The notes: a model not told the origin generated them from the sequence alone. Positions 17,276-27,411 are shown, counted from the stretch's first letter. The stretch: 64,000 nt of DNA from Salegentibacter holothuriorum (GCF_900168045.1 NZ_FUYY01000001.1:744001-808000), one strand, 5' to 3'. Translations and numbers: made by a program.

Positions 17276-17525
17276 GAGAAAAAGAGGGGGTTTTTCCCCT
17301 TGCAATGAACATACTCATCTTCTACTTTTGACACGGTCATTTTAGAGAGCTAAAATGTTTTAGAGCAAAGAAGTGTCGTTAACGGTGAGGAGTCTGATTG
17401 GTAGGGTAATCAGGTTTTTCGTAATCAAGACGGCACTTTTTTATTAGTGAGCCTTGATATTCATAAGGCCTTTGGCCGAACTGAATATCTTAGAGCGAAC
17501 TAATCCCGATTTCACATCGGGATCT
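17276..17525 (+). ncRNA. Structured RNA candidate, copy 2
   Basis: Same order as copy 1, 346 bp downstream. CATTTTAG-AGAG-CTAAAATG (17338-17357) is now fully Watson-Crick with a different loop. The outer stem is AAGTGTCGTT (17371-17380) with GACGGCACTTTTTT (17429-17442), keeping pairing through U-G wobbles on the plus strand. CTGATT / AATCAG (17394-17413) and its loop GGTAGGGT are identical to copy 1. The T-run following the outer stem would suit a terminator. The ~95 bp between the copies is unrelated unique sequence, so the conserved unit is about 250 bp. Confidence 0.55.
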
Positions 17526-17549
17526 TCTACACCTAAATGTTGTGCCACC

Positions 17550-17815
17550 CGTCATTCTGAACTTGTTTCAGAATCTAACAACTTAGAACCTGAAATAAGT
17601 TCAGGATGCAACTATTCCGAAAACTGCGATAGCGGGATGTGACAATCTTTTGTGATTTAATTTTCGGTTTGAAACAACTTAGATGCTGAAATAAATCAGC
17701 ATGACGTAAGTATAAATAAAAAATTAACGCTAATTTTTCAGGAAAATGCTGCTCCCCCTTTGGGGTGCTTGGGTTTTATATATTAGATTCTGAAACAAGT
17801 TCAGAATGACGTAAA
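17550..17815. repeat. Cluster of family A (CGTCATnCTGAA) palindromic repeats
   Basis: Three or four family A units: CGTCATTCTGAACTTG with its inverse arm ending at 17580, a second unit to 17612, one at 17683-17707 (GATGCTGAA...TCAGCATGACG), and one at 17782-17812 (GATTCTGAAAC...TTCAGAATGACG). A CCCCCTTTGGGG palindrome sits at 17749-17775. They end 5 bp before the pxpC stop codon. REP-like; no gene. Confidence 0.65.
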
Positions 17816-17819
17816 AAGA

Positions 17820-18677
17820 TTAATATTTAAACGAAAACCTAATTTTATCTCCGGCTTTCTTCTGTGCCATCATATTAATCCCTTTTTCACTTAATTGCAA
17901 AACCCTTGGATAACCACCTGTGGTTTGACAATCGCGCATAAGTACGATCAATTTTCCGCCGGGAGTAAGTTGAACGGTTCCGGGAAGCACCGGGCCGGTA
18001 ATAATGGGATCTAGTTTGTTCTCTAAGATCTCACCAAGCTGGATCGCCATTCTATTATTATTCTTATCAATACTGAACTTACTTTGTCTCAAATGACTTT
18101 TTAAAGTTTCAGGCAGTTTTTGAAATTCAGGACCGGCAAAAACTTCTATTTCTTCAGAATTCAAATATTCATCATTAAATTTTATCGTGGCATGAGTTTC
18201 GTATTTCTCTTCTTCAGAAGCTTCGTATTGCAAATTCATTCCTTTTTCGAGCTTTTCGTGGCTGGTAATATCATCGTACCAACTTCGACTTCCCAGAACC
18301 TTTTCGGTTTTAAATCCGTCGAGGATTGCTAAATAGGAACGCATACCGTATTTGGGTCTTCCAAAAGATAAAATATCGCCTTCGTGAATTTTTACCACTT
18401 CATTATTGTCTATTTCAGTATCGTTTAATTTTGGGGAAAGATTTGCGCCGCTAATGGCAATTTTTGTCGCTGCTGAAAATTTAAGTTTTGGTCCCATTTG
18501 GGTAATTTCCATCACTGCGGCATCTGCCTGATTTTGCAAAATGAGGTTAGCCGTTTTTAAAGCAATCCTATCCATCACTCCACTTAAAGGAACTCCGTAT
18601 TTTTGAAATCCGCGTCGACCAAAATCCTGGATCGTGGAATATAATCCCGGATGTAAAATTTCAACTTCAGCCTTCAT
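17820..18677 (-). CDS. pxpC: 5-Oxoprolinase (ATP-dependent) subunit C
   Basis: One of the three subunits of the bacterial ATP-dependent 5-oxoprolinase that opens pyroglutamate to glutamate. The 285 residues form the allophanate-hydrolase-subunit-2 / KipA fold, with IQDFGRRGFQKYGVPLSGVMD near the N-terminus and PGGKLIVLMRDCQTTGGYPR near the C-terminus, both hallmarks of the family. Its start overlaps pxpB by 11 bp. Older annotations call it biotin-dependent carboxyltransferase. The 3' end abuts a cluster of palindromic repeats. Confidence 0.93.
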   Translation of the reverse strand: MKAEVEILHPGLYSTIQDFGRRGFQKYGVPLSGVMDRIALKTANLILQNQADAAVMEITQMGPKLKFSAATKIAISGANLSPKLNDTEIDNNEVVKIHEGDILSFGRPKYGMRSYLAILDGFKTEKVLGSRSWYDDITSHEKLEKGMNLQYEASEEEKYETHATIKFNDEYLNSEEIEVFAGPEFQKLPETLKSHLRQSKFSIDKNNNRMAIQLGEILENKLDPIITGPVLPGTVQLTPGGKLIVLMRDCQTTGGYPRVLQLSEKGINMMAQKKAGDKIRFSFKY

Positions 18678-19398
18678 AATTCTCTTTTTTTAGTTGAAAA
18701 ATTCCTTCGGAAATTCGCTCCGAAATCTCTTCAAATTCTTCTTTAGAAACCGAATAAAATTTCACTTTATCACCCGCCGTAATCTCACAAGGCGGATCGT
18801 TGTTTTTATCAAAAAATTGAACCGGACAATTGCCTAAAATCTGCCATCCGCCGGGACTGGATTTTGGGTAAATTCCGGTCTGGTTTTCGCCTATCCCAAT
18901 AGCCCCTTTTTCGATCTTCATTCGGGGTTGATCTTTACGTGAAATTTGCAGCTTTTTATCGAGCCCTCCCAGGTATAAAAATCCGGGTAAGAAACCGGTA
19001 AAAAAAACAGTGTAAAAAGGTTTTGTATGAAGCTCAACAACCTCCTTTTTTGAGAGGTTCTTTTCTTTGGAAATGTATTCCAGATCCCAACCGAATTCGT
19101 CCTCATAGCAAACCGGTAAATGGAAAATTTGCTGGTTATTTATTTTTCCTATCTTAGCCTCACCAAACAGCTCTTTAATCGCTGAAACCTCATTATAGAC
19201 GTTTTCTATACTAAACATATAACTAATTAATAACGAGTTATATGTATTGATTACCTCAACATTTACTTCATCATAAAATTCTTCCAGCTTGTCTTTGTAG
19301 AAAAGTAATTTCTCCAGTAGTTTCTCACTGATTTCGGGCTCAAATTCTATTAGAATTCCCCGTTCTCCCATCGGTGTTATTTTAGGAAAATCATTCAT
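18667..19398 (-). CDS. pxpB: 5-Oxoprolinase (ATP-dependent) subunit B
   Basis: A 243-residue allophanate-hydrolase-subunit-1 / KipI-type protein, partner of PxpC. Family blocks visible include PMGERGILIEFEPEIS at the start, FYTVFFTGFLPGFLYLGGLD in the middle and PRMKIEKGAIGIGENQTGIYP toward the end, then a GGWQILGNCPVQFF motif. It overlaps pxpA by 4 bp (ATGA-type) and pxpC by 11 bp, so the three subunits are translationally coupled. Confidence 0.94.
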   Translation of the reverse strand: MNDFPKITPMGERGILIEFEPEISEKLLEKLLFYKDKLEEFYDEVNVEVINTYNSLLISYMFSIENVYNEVSAIKELFGEAKIGKINNQQIFHLPVCYEDEFGWDLEYISKEKNLSKKEVVELHTKPFYTVFFTGFLPGFLYLGGLDKKLQISRKDQPRMKIEKGAIGIGENQTGIYPKSSPGGWQILGNCPVQFFDKNNDPPCEITAGDKVKFYSVSKEEFEEISERISEGIFQLKKENYEG

Positions 19399-20135
19399 CT
19401 TTCATTCTTAATTTTAATATTATGCTCGGTAAATTTCTTCTGTAAAAAGTTTATAATTTCAACAGAATTTGGTGTGTCACTATGCAGACAAAAAGTAGTA
19501 GCATTGCAACTAATTTTAGCCCCGTTTTCACAGGTGATTTTACCTTCAGAAAACATAGAAAAAAGATGTTCAAAAACAGCTTCCTTTTCGCTTATTAAAG
19601 CATTAGGCTTTGAACGGGAAACCAGGCTATAATCCGGGTTATAATTTCGGTCTGCAAAGGCTTCAAAAACGATTGGAATTTTCCATTTCGCAAGTTTAGC
19701 AATCACAGAATTTAACGGACAAAAAAGCGCCAAATTTTGATCAAATTCCAGCAAAGAATCAATGATAATTTGAGCTGTTTTTTCCTCTTTTGCAGCTTCA
19801 TTATAAAGTGCCCCATGAGGTTTTACATGGGTGAGTTTTACCCCTTCTGCTTCGGCCAATTGTTTTAAACTTAAAATTTGTGCAACTATAGAACGCTGCA
19901 ATTCTTCCGCTGAAATATTTATAGGTTTTCTTCCAAAATTCTCCTTATCGGGATAAGAAGGATGCGCTCCTATTTCTACATTATTCTCCACGGCAAGTTT
20001 AATAGTTTGCTGCATGGTGTCCAGGTTTCCGGCGTGACCGCCACAAGCAATATTGCAGGCTGAGATATGCGGCATTAGATCTGCATCAAAGTCGCCGCCT
20101 TCACCTAAATCGCAGTTTATATGGATTTTTTTCAT
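19395..20135 (-). CDS. pxpA: 5-Oxoprolinase (ATP-dependent) subunit A (LamB/YcsF family)
   Basis: A 246-residue catalytic-type subunit of 5-oxoprolinase. The N-terminus has the diagnostic INCDLGEGGDFDADLMPHIS and NIACGGHAGN, then GAHPSYPDKENFGR and HVKPHGALYNEA, the standard YcsF motifs. Together with pxpB and pxpC it makes a complete pyroglutamate recycling enzyme. It is 72 bp downstream of the NRAMP-like transporter gene, same strand. Confidence 0.95.
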   Translation of the reverse strand: MKKIHINCDLGEGGDFDADLMPHISACNIACGGHAGNLDTMQQTIKLAVENNVEIGAHPSYPDKENFGRKPINISAEELQRSIVAQILSLKQLAEAEGVKLTHVKPHGALYNEAAKEEKTAQIIIDSLLEFDQNLALFCPLNSVIAKLAKWKIPIVFEAFADRNYNPDYSLVSRSKPNALISEKEAVFEHLFSMFSEGKITCENGAKISCNATTFCLHSDTPNSVEIINFLQKKFTEHNIKIKNER

Positions 20136-20207
20136 TTTTTTATTTTAAATTTTGCAATTCCTCGAAGCTATTAAAGCCTCTTAGTAAGATAGAATATTCG
20201 GAATTTA

Positions 20208-21428
20208 TTAAAAGCTTTGTAAAACGCTTAGAATCGCTTTAATCCCTAAAAATACGGAAAGCGCAATAACAAGTATTCCCAGTACATTTTGAAGCTTAGA
20301 ATTGCGGTGTTTCCCCAAAACCGAGGCTTTATTGACTACCCAAAATAAGAAAATAGCAATTACGGGCAATAGGATTCCATTGGCAATTTGAGCAAAGCGT
20401 ATAATCTCAATAGGATTAATTTGTAGGGAAGAGAAGAAAACACCCAAAATAAGAACCACGGCCCAGACCGTTTTAAATTTCGCTGACTTCATTCCTCCTT
20501 TCCAACCAAAGCAGCCTTTTACTACGTAAGCGGCTGCTAAAGGAGCGGTAATAGAAGAAGTAATCCCTGCGGCTAAAAGTCCCAAAGACATAAACCAGGT
20601 AGCAAATTTCCCGAAAAGCGGCTCGAGGCTTACCGCCATATCAGCTGCGGAATTCACATTAGTTAAGCCTGAAGAAGCGGCACTAATTAGAATTGCCATA
20701 GAAACCGTACCACCAAGGATTATAGAAACTATGAGTTCTTTCCTGGCAATAGGTAAATAGGAAGCTTCTTTCCATTTTTCACTAACCAAAGAAGCGTGTA
20801 GAAACAAGTTGTAAGGAACAACCGTAGTACCTACAATAGCCATTACCGTAAGCAAACCGGCAGCATTACTTGTTGGAATAAGTCCTCTTAAAATTTCTAA
20901 AATATCCGGTTTTGTTAGAATAGCAGTAAGCACAAAACTTATACTCATTAGTAAAACCAGGCCAATAAAGATCTTTTCGAGGGTTTTATAGCTTCCGGTA
21001 AATAAGAGTATAAAAGCAATGGCGCCAATAAATAAGCTCCACAGATTAAGCGTAAAATCACCAAATTGCAGGTTTTGAACTCCAAAAATAGCTTCGGCTC
21101 CCAAAACCGCACCGGTAATATTACCCGCCTCATAAGCGGCATTCCCTATAACTATTGCTGAAAAAATAAGGATAATTGCCAAAACCCTGAAGATCGGTTT
21201 TTTGATCTCTTCCCGGATAACATCGCTTAAACCTTTTTGCGAAACCACACCTAAACGCGCAGCCATCTCCTGTAGAATTATACAGGAAAAAATTGAAAGT
21301 AATAACGCCCAAAGTAAGCTATAACCAAATTCAACCCCGGCAAGCGTGCAAACAGTGACCGTTCCCGGACCAATAAATGCCGCTGAAACTAAAATTCCCG
21401 GACCAAGGTTTTTAAGAAAATTTTGCAC
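20208..21428 (-). CDS. NRAMP (SLC11)-like transporter lacking the canonical metal-site residues
   Basis: A 406-residue integral membrane protein with about 11 helices of the LeuT-like NRAMP fold. In classical NRAMPs helix 1 carries DPGN and helix 6 carries a metal-ligating Met followed by Pro-His. Here the aligned segments read AFIGPGTVTV (D to G at 20, N to T at 23) and GTTVVPYNLFLHASL (M to V at about 204, H to Y at 206). The fold is kept but the transition-metal ligands are gone, so Mn/Fe transport is doubtful. It lies in the pxpABC operon, which suggests an organic substrate such as 5-oxoproline (inference), and shares a base with the DUF2891 gene. Confidence 0.85.
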   Translation of the reverse strand: MQNFLKNLGPGILVSAAFIGPGTVTVCTLAGVEFGYSLLWALLLSIFSCIILQEMAARLGVVSQKGLSDVIREEIKKPIFRVLAIILIFSAIVIGNAAYEAGNITGAVLGAEAIFGVQNLQFGDFTLNLWSLFIGAIAFILLFTGSYKTLEKIFIGLVLLMSISFVLTAILTKPDILEILRGLIPTSNAAGLLTVMAIVGTTVVPYNLFLHASLVSEKWKEASYLPIARKELIVSIILGGTVSMAILISAASSGLTNVNSAADMAVSLEPLFGKFATWFMSLGLLAAGITSSITAPLAAAYVVKGCFGWKGGMKSAKFKTVWAVVLILGVFFSSLQINPIEIIRFAQIANGILLPVIAIFLFWVVNKASVLGKHRNSKLQNVLGILVIALSVFLGIKAILSVLQSF

Positions 21429-22579
21429 TATCTATCTTTAGATTCCTGCAAGGCATAAATAGCGAAAGTTCCCAACCAATGGCCACCTTCGTAACTATCT
21501 CCTACCAGATTAGGAAAAGAGTGAGCCACGTGCCTATCGGCAATTTCTTTCAAGTGCGAGAATTTTTCCGGATATTGGTTTATAAGTCCGTAGAAAACCC
21601 AGGCACGACTAAAGTTAAGCCCATCAAGGTGTACCAGTTTCCCATCAGTTCTATCTGAAACCTCCCCTACTTCCATTTCAAAATCTTCAGATTTCAACTG
21701 CGGGAGAAAGTCTTCAAGCCACATTTCAAAAGCATTTTTTGGTAAAACACGACGCATAATATTTACCTCTTCCAGGCAAGGAGAAAGAAAATCGAACCCG
21801 CTAGGTTCCCAGGTTAATGGACAATCATCATCCTTTAAGTAAAAATCTTTAGCACGTTTTGAAATGAGTTGTTTCAATTCGGTATTTTCCGCAGCAATCG
21901 CATAATCGTAAGCAAAACTAAGCCCAAAGGCTGTATTAGAATGCTCTCCTACTCTAATTGGATAATTTAATTTTGGTAAAAATTCTATATATTTTTTAAC
22001 GATAAGATCGGTTAAAGGGGCTAAATTCTGACCAAGTTCTTCTGCCATTGGATCATTCCATGTTTCTATTTCTTCAGCCAATTTCAGCAGCCAGGCCCAA
22101 CCGTATGTACGTTCAAAAGAATCGCTTTGTTCCCTTTTGAAGTAATCTATTTCTCCCTGAATATTTTCAGCAGAAAGAGATTCTTTTAATTTCGCCCTAA
22201 TGGTTTCTGCTTTTTCCAGATCGGGAAATTGCTTAAGCAAACTCAACATGGACCAATGTGCGTGTACTGAAGAATGCCAATCAAAACATCCATAAAATGC
22301 AGGGTGAAGCTCTGAAGGTTCTCCAATGGCTTCTTTATTTTCCAGTGTTTGCCCTAGTTTATTTGGATATTGGGTATTAATACAGTTTAACGGAAGTTCA
22401 GCCAGGTTATTTGCTTCTTGAATAGTAAACTGAACCCGATCCTCTCCAAGCAATTCGCCACTTAAAATACTTTCCTCTTTTATGCTGTCGCTTTCAATTT
22501 CTGAAACTTCTTTTACTTCAGGATCGCCCTTACAGGCAAAAATCAAAATTAATATAAACAAGGATAAACTTTTTTTCAT
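21428..22579 (-). CDS. DUF2891-family lipoprotein
   Basis: A 383-residue protein with a lipoprotein signal (MKKSLSLFILILIFAC, Cys at 16), then an acidic linker. The mature part, mostly helical, has conserved His/Trp-rich blocks such as HPAFYGCFDWHSSVHAHW and GEHSNTAFGLSFAYDYA, and ends EGGHWLGTFAIYAL. The pattern suggests an alpha/alpha-barrel like those of sugar- or uronate-processing enzymes, but no activity is known to me. It is the first gene of the operon with the NRAMP-like carrier and pxpABC. Confidence 0.85.
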   Translation of the reverse strand: MKKSLSLFILILIFACKGDPEVKEVSEIESDSIKEESILSGELLGEDRVQFTIQEANNLAELPLNCINTQYPNKLGQTLENKEAIGEPSELHPAFYGCFDWHSSVHAHWSMLSLLKQFPDLEKAETIRAKLKESLSAENIQGEIDYFKREQSDSFERTYGWAWLLKLAEEIETWNDPMAEELGQNLAPLTDLIVKKYIEFLPKLNYPIRVGEHSNTAFGLSFAYDYAIAAENTELKQLISKRAKDFYLKDDDCPLTWEPSGFDFLSPCLEEVNIMRRVLPKNAFEMWLEDFLPQLKSEDFEMEVGEVSDRTDGKLVHLDGLNFSRAWVFYGLINQYPEKFSHLKEIADRHVAHSFPNLVGDSYEGGHWLGTFAIYALQESKDR

Positions 22580-22738
22580 AATAATGTAGTCTTAGCAAAT
22601 AAACACCTTCAGAATTTTTTGCGAGGTATCGAAAATTAAAAACCCCTAATTTAAATTTTCTATGCTTTTCTTTAGCAGGTAAATATAATTTTAAAAGTTG
22701 ACATATTTAAACACAAAAAGCACTCGAAAACATCAAAA

Positions 22739-24277
22739 TTAACCTAACCAGCCGTCACGATCCAGGCTTCTATATTGAATAGCCTCGCTAATATGATTTC
22801 CTCTTATATTCTCTGAGTTTTCTAAATCGGCGATAGTCCTGGAAACTTTGAGGATACGATCGTAAGCCCTGGCAGAAAGGTTTAAACGCTCCATTGCAGT
22901 TTTAAGCAAAGCCTTTGAAGCTTCCTCTAAGGCACAGAATTTCCTAATTTGGCGTACACTCATTTGAGCGTTGTAATGAACCGAATCAGATTCTTCGAAA
23001 CGTTGGGTTTGAAGTTGACGTGCCTTAGTAACTCTTTTTCTAATATCCACGCTACTTTCGCCACGGCGTTCTTCGCTCAATTTCTCAAATGGTACAGGAG
23101 TAACCTCAATATGAATATCTATTCTATCTAAAAGTGGCCCACTAATTTTACTTAAATAGCGTTGCATTTCTGCCGGAGAAGAAGTTGCCGGTGCATCTGG
23201 ATCGTTAAAATATCCGCTTGGACTTGGGTTCATACTAGCCACTAGCATAAAACTTGAAGGATAAGTCACCGTAAATTTGGCCCGGGAAATAGTTACTTCG
23301 CGATCTTCCAGAGGTTGCCTCATAACTTCCAAAACGCCACGCTTAAATTCGGGTAATTCATCTAAAAATAACACTCCATTATGCGAGAGTGAAATTTCAC
23401 CAGGTTGCGGATATGCCCCACCGCCAACTAATGCAACATCTGAAATGGTATGATGAGGACTTCTAAAAGGTCTTTGAGACATTAAACCAACATGTTCTTT
23501 AACACGACCAACTACACTATGTATTTTTGTAGTTTCTAAAGCTTCGTGCAAAGTCATGGGTGGCAGAATACTAGGCAATCGTTTAGCCAGCATTGTTTTT
23601 CCTGCTCCGGGTGGTCCTATAAGAATAATATTATGACCGCCTGCTGCGGCAATTTCCATACATCGCTTTATAGACTCCTGTCCTTTTACTTCGGCAAAAT
23701 CATGTTCTGGGTGATCCAGGCTTTTATAAAATTCTTCACGGGTATTTATTATAGTGCGCTCTAAGGCTTCATCTTTATCAAAAAAGTTAATGACTTCGGT
23801 AATATTTTCAACTCCGTATACCTCGAGCCCACTTACTATTGCAGCCTCCTTAGCGTTTTGCTTCGGAAGAATAAATCCTTTAAAACCTTCTTCTTTAGCT
23901 TTTATAGCAATAGGCAACGCACCTCTTATGGGCTGTAAGCTTCCGTCTAGCGAAAGCTCACCCATAATAAGATATTCTGATATATTTTCTGCTTTAATTT
24001 GGCCAGAAGCGGCCAGAATTCCAAGGCTTAAACTAAGATCATAAGCCGAACCTTCTTTTCTAAGGTCTGCCGGCGCCATATTGACAATAATCTTTTTGCC
24101 CGGGAACTTATAATTGTTATTTTGAAGAGCGGCAGCAATTCTAAAACTGCTTTCCCTCACCGCATTATCGGGCAGGCCCACAAGATGGTAACCTATGCCG
24201 GTTGCTACATTCACCTCTATAGTAATTGTAGTTGCCTCTACCCCAAACACGGCACTTCCATAAACTTTTATTAACAT
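22739..24277 (-). CDS. comM: YifB/ComM-family Mg-chelatase-like AAA+ ATPase
   Basis: A 512-residue hexameric AAA+ protein. The N-terminal domain (about 1-170) is Lon-protease-like. The AAA+ core has Walker [16 protein letters not shown] (about 219-233) and Walker [15 protein letters not shown]-terminal Mg_chelatase_C domain contains [19 protein letters not shown]. ComM is a branch-migration helicase in natural transformation of gamma-proteobacteria; a role in recombination is inferred for Bacteroidota. Same strand as, and 48 bp after, the sugar kinase gene. Confidence 0.93.
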   Translation of the reverse strand: MLIKVYGSAVFGVEATTITIEVNVATGIGYHLVGLPDNAVRESSFRIAAALQNNNYKFPGKKIIVNMAPADLRKEGSAYDLSLSLGILAASGQIKAENISEYLIMGELSLDGSLQPIRGALPIAIKAKEEGFKGFILPKQNAKEAAIVSGLEVYGVENITEVINFFDKDEALERTIINTREEFYKSLDHPEHDFAEVKGQESIKRCMEIAAAGGHNIILIGPPGAGKTMLAKRLPSILPPMTLHEALETTKIHSVVGRVKEHVGLMSQRPFRSPHHTISDVALVGGGAYPQPGEISLSHNGVLFLDELPEFKRGVLEVMRQPLEDREVTISRAKFTVTYPSSFMLVASMNPSPSGYFNDPDAPATSSPAEMQRYLSKISGPLLDRIDIHIEVTPVPFEKLSEERRGESSVDIRKRVTKARQLQTQRFEESDSVHYNAQMSVRQIRKFCALEEASKALLKTAMERLNLSARAYDRILKVSRTIADLENSENIRGNHISEAIQYRSLDRDGWLG

Positions 24278-24325
24278 TTAAGCATATAATTTCTTAAATG
24301 TACTAAAATTTACGAAAAAACCTTA

Positions 24326-25186
24326 CTATTTAGCGATAAGCACTTTTTCTCTATAGTACTCTATCAAACCATCAATTGGTCTACGAACAATATTACCTAT
24401 TTCTATACCATAAGGCTGAGCAACAGCTCGTATAATGTCTTCGCTAAAATGAGCGATAGTACCTATAAAATGAACTGGAGTATTTTGAGCTTGCTTATGG
24501 CACATCACACGAGAATGCATAAAATCGGTAATTCCTTCGTGTACTAATTTGTAGAAATAGCCATTACGTTCGTTAGAGAAAATAAATTCTGCAAAAGAAG
24601 CGAGATAAGTATTTGGATTTTCTTTACGATAAAGATTCTTCTTAATCTCATCAGAATCCATATTGTATTTTTGGCCAAATTCTTCTGCTAGTTCAGGCGG
24701 CATTCTTTTATAGTAATAATCCCTAATAAGTCTTTTTCCAAAGTAATTCCCACTGGCTTCATCCATAAGAATATACCCCAGAGAATGAACTGACTGATGT
24801 ATATCTTCACCATCAAAGAAACAACTGTTAGAACCTGTTCCTAGAATACAAACAATCCCAGGTTCTGTAGTAGCAGCATAAACGGCAGCCACCATATCTT
24901 CTAAAATTATTACTTCTTCTACATTGGTAAAGAAATTGGTAAAAATCCCTTCCAATAGTTTTTTAGGCGTTTCGGTACCACAACCAGCGCCATAAAAATG
25001 CACTCGTTCCACTTTGTCCTTTACCTCTCTTAAATCGGCATTTTCTTCAACACGCTGTTCCAGTACTACTTCTGGAAAAACTGCCGGATTTAAACCTTTT
25101 GTGCGGGTTCTGAGTAATTCTTCTCCCGTTGCACTAAGTAAAATCCAGTCACATTTTGTTGATCCACCGTCCGCTATTAATATCAT
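24326..25186 (-). CDS. BadF/BadG-type ATPase, probable N-acetylglucosamine kinase
   Basis: A 286-residue actin-fold kinase. The phosphate-1 motif is ILIADGGSTKCDWILL at the N-terminus. The adenosine/phosphate-2 region is IVCILGTGSNSCFFDG (about 115-130), and GYILMDEASGNYFGKRLIRDYY is typical of Bacteroidota GlcNAc-kinase-like proteins. Substrate specificity is not visible from sequence; glucosamine or N-acetylglucosamine are the usual assignments. It follows gap by 96 bp, but a long-stem hairpin in that gap suggests at least partial transcriptional separation. Confidence 0.85.
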   Translation of the reverse strand: MILIADGGSTKCDWILLSATGEELLRTRTKGLNPAVFPEVVLEQRVEENADLREVKDKVERVHFYGAGCGTETPKKLLEGIFTNFFTNVEEVIILEDMVAAVYAATTEPGIVCILGTGSNSCFFDGEDIHQSVHSLGYILMDEASGNYFGKRLIRDYYYKRMPPELAEEFGQKYNMDSDEIKKNLYRKENPNTYLASFAEFIFSNERNGYFYKLVHEGITDFMHSRVMCHKQAQNTPVHFIGTIAHFSEDIIRAVAQPYGIEIGNIVRRPIDGLIEYYREKVLIAK

Positions 25187-25204
25187 CTGTATGAATATTG
25201 TTTA

Positions 25205-25272
25205 AATTAAAAAGCCTGAGGAAAGTGCTAAGAAGATTAAAAAAACCTAGGCATAACTTTCTTCAGGCTCTA
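25205..25272 (-). terminator. Long-stem hairpin downstream of gap
   Basis: Arms AGCCTGAGGAAAGT (25213-25226) and ACTTTCTTCAGGCT (25256-25269) are complementary over 14 positions with one G-T. On the minus strand the stem is followed by TTTTTAATTT, so it could terminate the gap transcript. The loop is 29 nt, longer than usual for a terminator. Confidence 0.55.
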
Positions 25273-25282
25273 AAATAAAATA

Positions 25283-26284
<1,002 letters not shown>

Positions 26285-26300
26285 TTAAATTTTAAAAATT

Positions 26301-27287
26301 TTACACAGAAGTGATGTTTGCCACCCTTCTTAATTCTTGATCAAATTCCCTGTCTTCTTTTAAAGCAGTTTCCAAAGGTACGTGCACCACTTTCTGGCGA
26401 TCCACACCTACCATAATATTGGTTTTACCATCGGTTAATGCTTCAACCGCACCAACACCAAGTTTACTGGCTAGAACACGATCAAAACAACTTGGAGAAC
26501 CCCCTCTTTGAATATGACCCAGCACAGAGACTCTAATATCATATTCTTTGTGGCTTTGCGAGATAAATTCAGCTAACTGAAATATATTCTTTCCGCTTTT
26601 TTCACCTTCAGCCACCACTATAATACTGGAGGTTTTTCCGGATTTTTTACTTTTTTCCAAAGAATCCATCATTCGTTGAATTCCCTGATCTTCTTCCGGA
26701 AGCAATACTTCTTCGGCACCGGCACCAATACCACTATTTAAAGCGATATCACCTGCATCCCGACCCATAACTTCAATTAAAAATAAACGGTTATGAGAAC
26801 TTGCGGTATCCCGAATCTTATCTATGGCCTCTACTACCGTATTTAAAGCGGTATCGTAGCCTAAGGTATAATCTGTACCGTTAATATCGTTATCTATAGT
26901 TGCAGGAATCCCTACAATTGGAAAATTAAATTCTTTATTAAAATAGAGACCACCCGTAAAGGTTCCGTCACCTCCTATTACTACCAAAGCATCTACACCA
27001 GCATCGATAAGATTCTTGTGAGCTTTTGCTCTTCCTTCTTTGGTCTTAAACTCTTCAGATCTGGAGGACTTCAGGAAAGTTCCGCCCTTATTAATGATGT
27101 TCCTAACCGATCTTGCGGTAAGATCTTCAAAATCTTTATCTATAAGTCCCTGGTAGCCGCGGTAAACACCAACACACTCCATATTATAGTATGAACAAGA
27201 TCTAACAACCGCCCTGATAGCGGCATTCATTCCGGGAGCATCTCCACCGGATGTTAGGACTGCGATTTTATTGATTTTCTTTGCCAT
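26301..27287 (-). CDS. pfkA: ATP-dependent 6-phosphofructokinase
   Basis: Phosphorylates fructose-6-phosphate with ATP. It is 328 residues. The ATP site is TSGGDAPGMNAAIRAVVR near residue 12, followed by VVIGGDGTFTGG; the catalytic PATIDNDINGTDYTLGYDTA block includes the proton-abstracting aspartate. GHIQRGGSPSCFDR binds the sugar phosphate. It is first in the pfkA-gap unit and lies directly after a terminator that closes the starch/maltose cluster. A palindrome AAAACGTTTT at 27339-27348 lies 52 bp upstream of the start. Confidence 0.96.
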   Translation of the reverse strand: MAKKINKIAVLTSGGDAPGMNAAIRAVVRSCSYYNMECVGVYRGYQGLIDKDFEDLTARSVRNIINKGGTFLKSSRSEEFKTKEGRAKAHKNLIDAGVDALVVIGGDGTFTGGLYFNKEFNFPIVGIPATIDNDINGTDYTLGYDTALNTVVEAIDKIRDTASSHNRLFLIEVMGRDAGDIALNSGIGAGAEEVLLPEEDQGIQRMMDSLEKSKKSGKTSSIIVVAEGEKSGKNIFQLAEFISQSHKEYDIRVSVLGHIQRGGSPSCFDRVLASKLGVGAVEALTDGKTNIMVGVDRQKVVHVPLETALKEDREFDQELRRVANITSV

Positions 27288-27338
27288 TAGGTCAAAGCTA
27301 TTTTAATTCTACCATATAACCTAATTTCTTAAAAAACT

Positions 27339-27348
27339 AAAACGTTTT
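27339..27348. promoter_or_regulatory. Possible LacI-family operator upstream of pfkA
   Basis: The perfect palindrome AAAACGTTTT has the central CG of LacI-family operators and resembles CAAACGTTTG in the susC-lacI intergenic region. In AT-rich DNA a ten-base palindrome can arise by chance, so this is a weak call. Confidence 0.25.
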
Positions 27349-27360
27349 CGGTTAATAACT

Positions 27361-27394
27361 AAAAAAAGCAGCCCTTTAAAGGGGGCTGCTTTTA
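27361..27394 (-). terminator. Rho-independent terminator at the end of the maltose cluster
   Basis: Minus-strand hairpin AAAAGCAGCCC / GGGCTGCTTTT with the short loop CCTTTAAA and a following run of seven T (27361-27367). It lies 18 bp after the lipoprotein GH13 stop and separates this locus from pfkA. Confidence 0.9.
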
Positions 27395-27411
27395 GTATTT
27401 TAGTAAAAATT

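Noticed and set aside
17454-17642. Short plus-strand frame in the RNA candidate copy 2
   Set aside because: It crosses hairpins and family A repeats; copy 1 does not preserve the frame.
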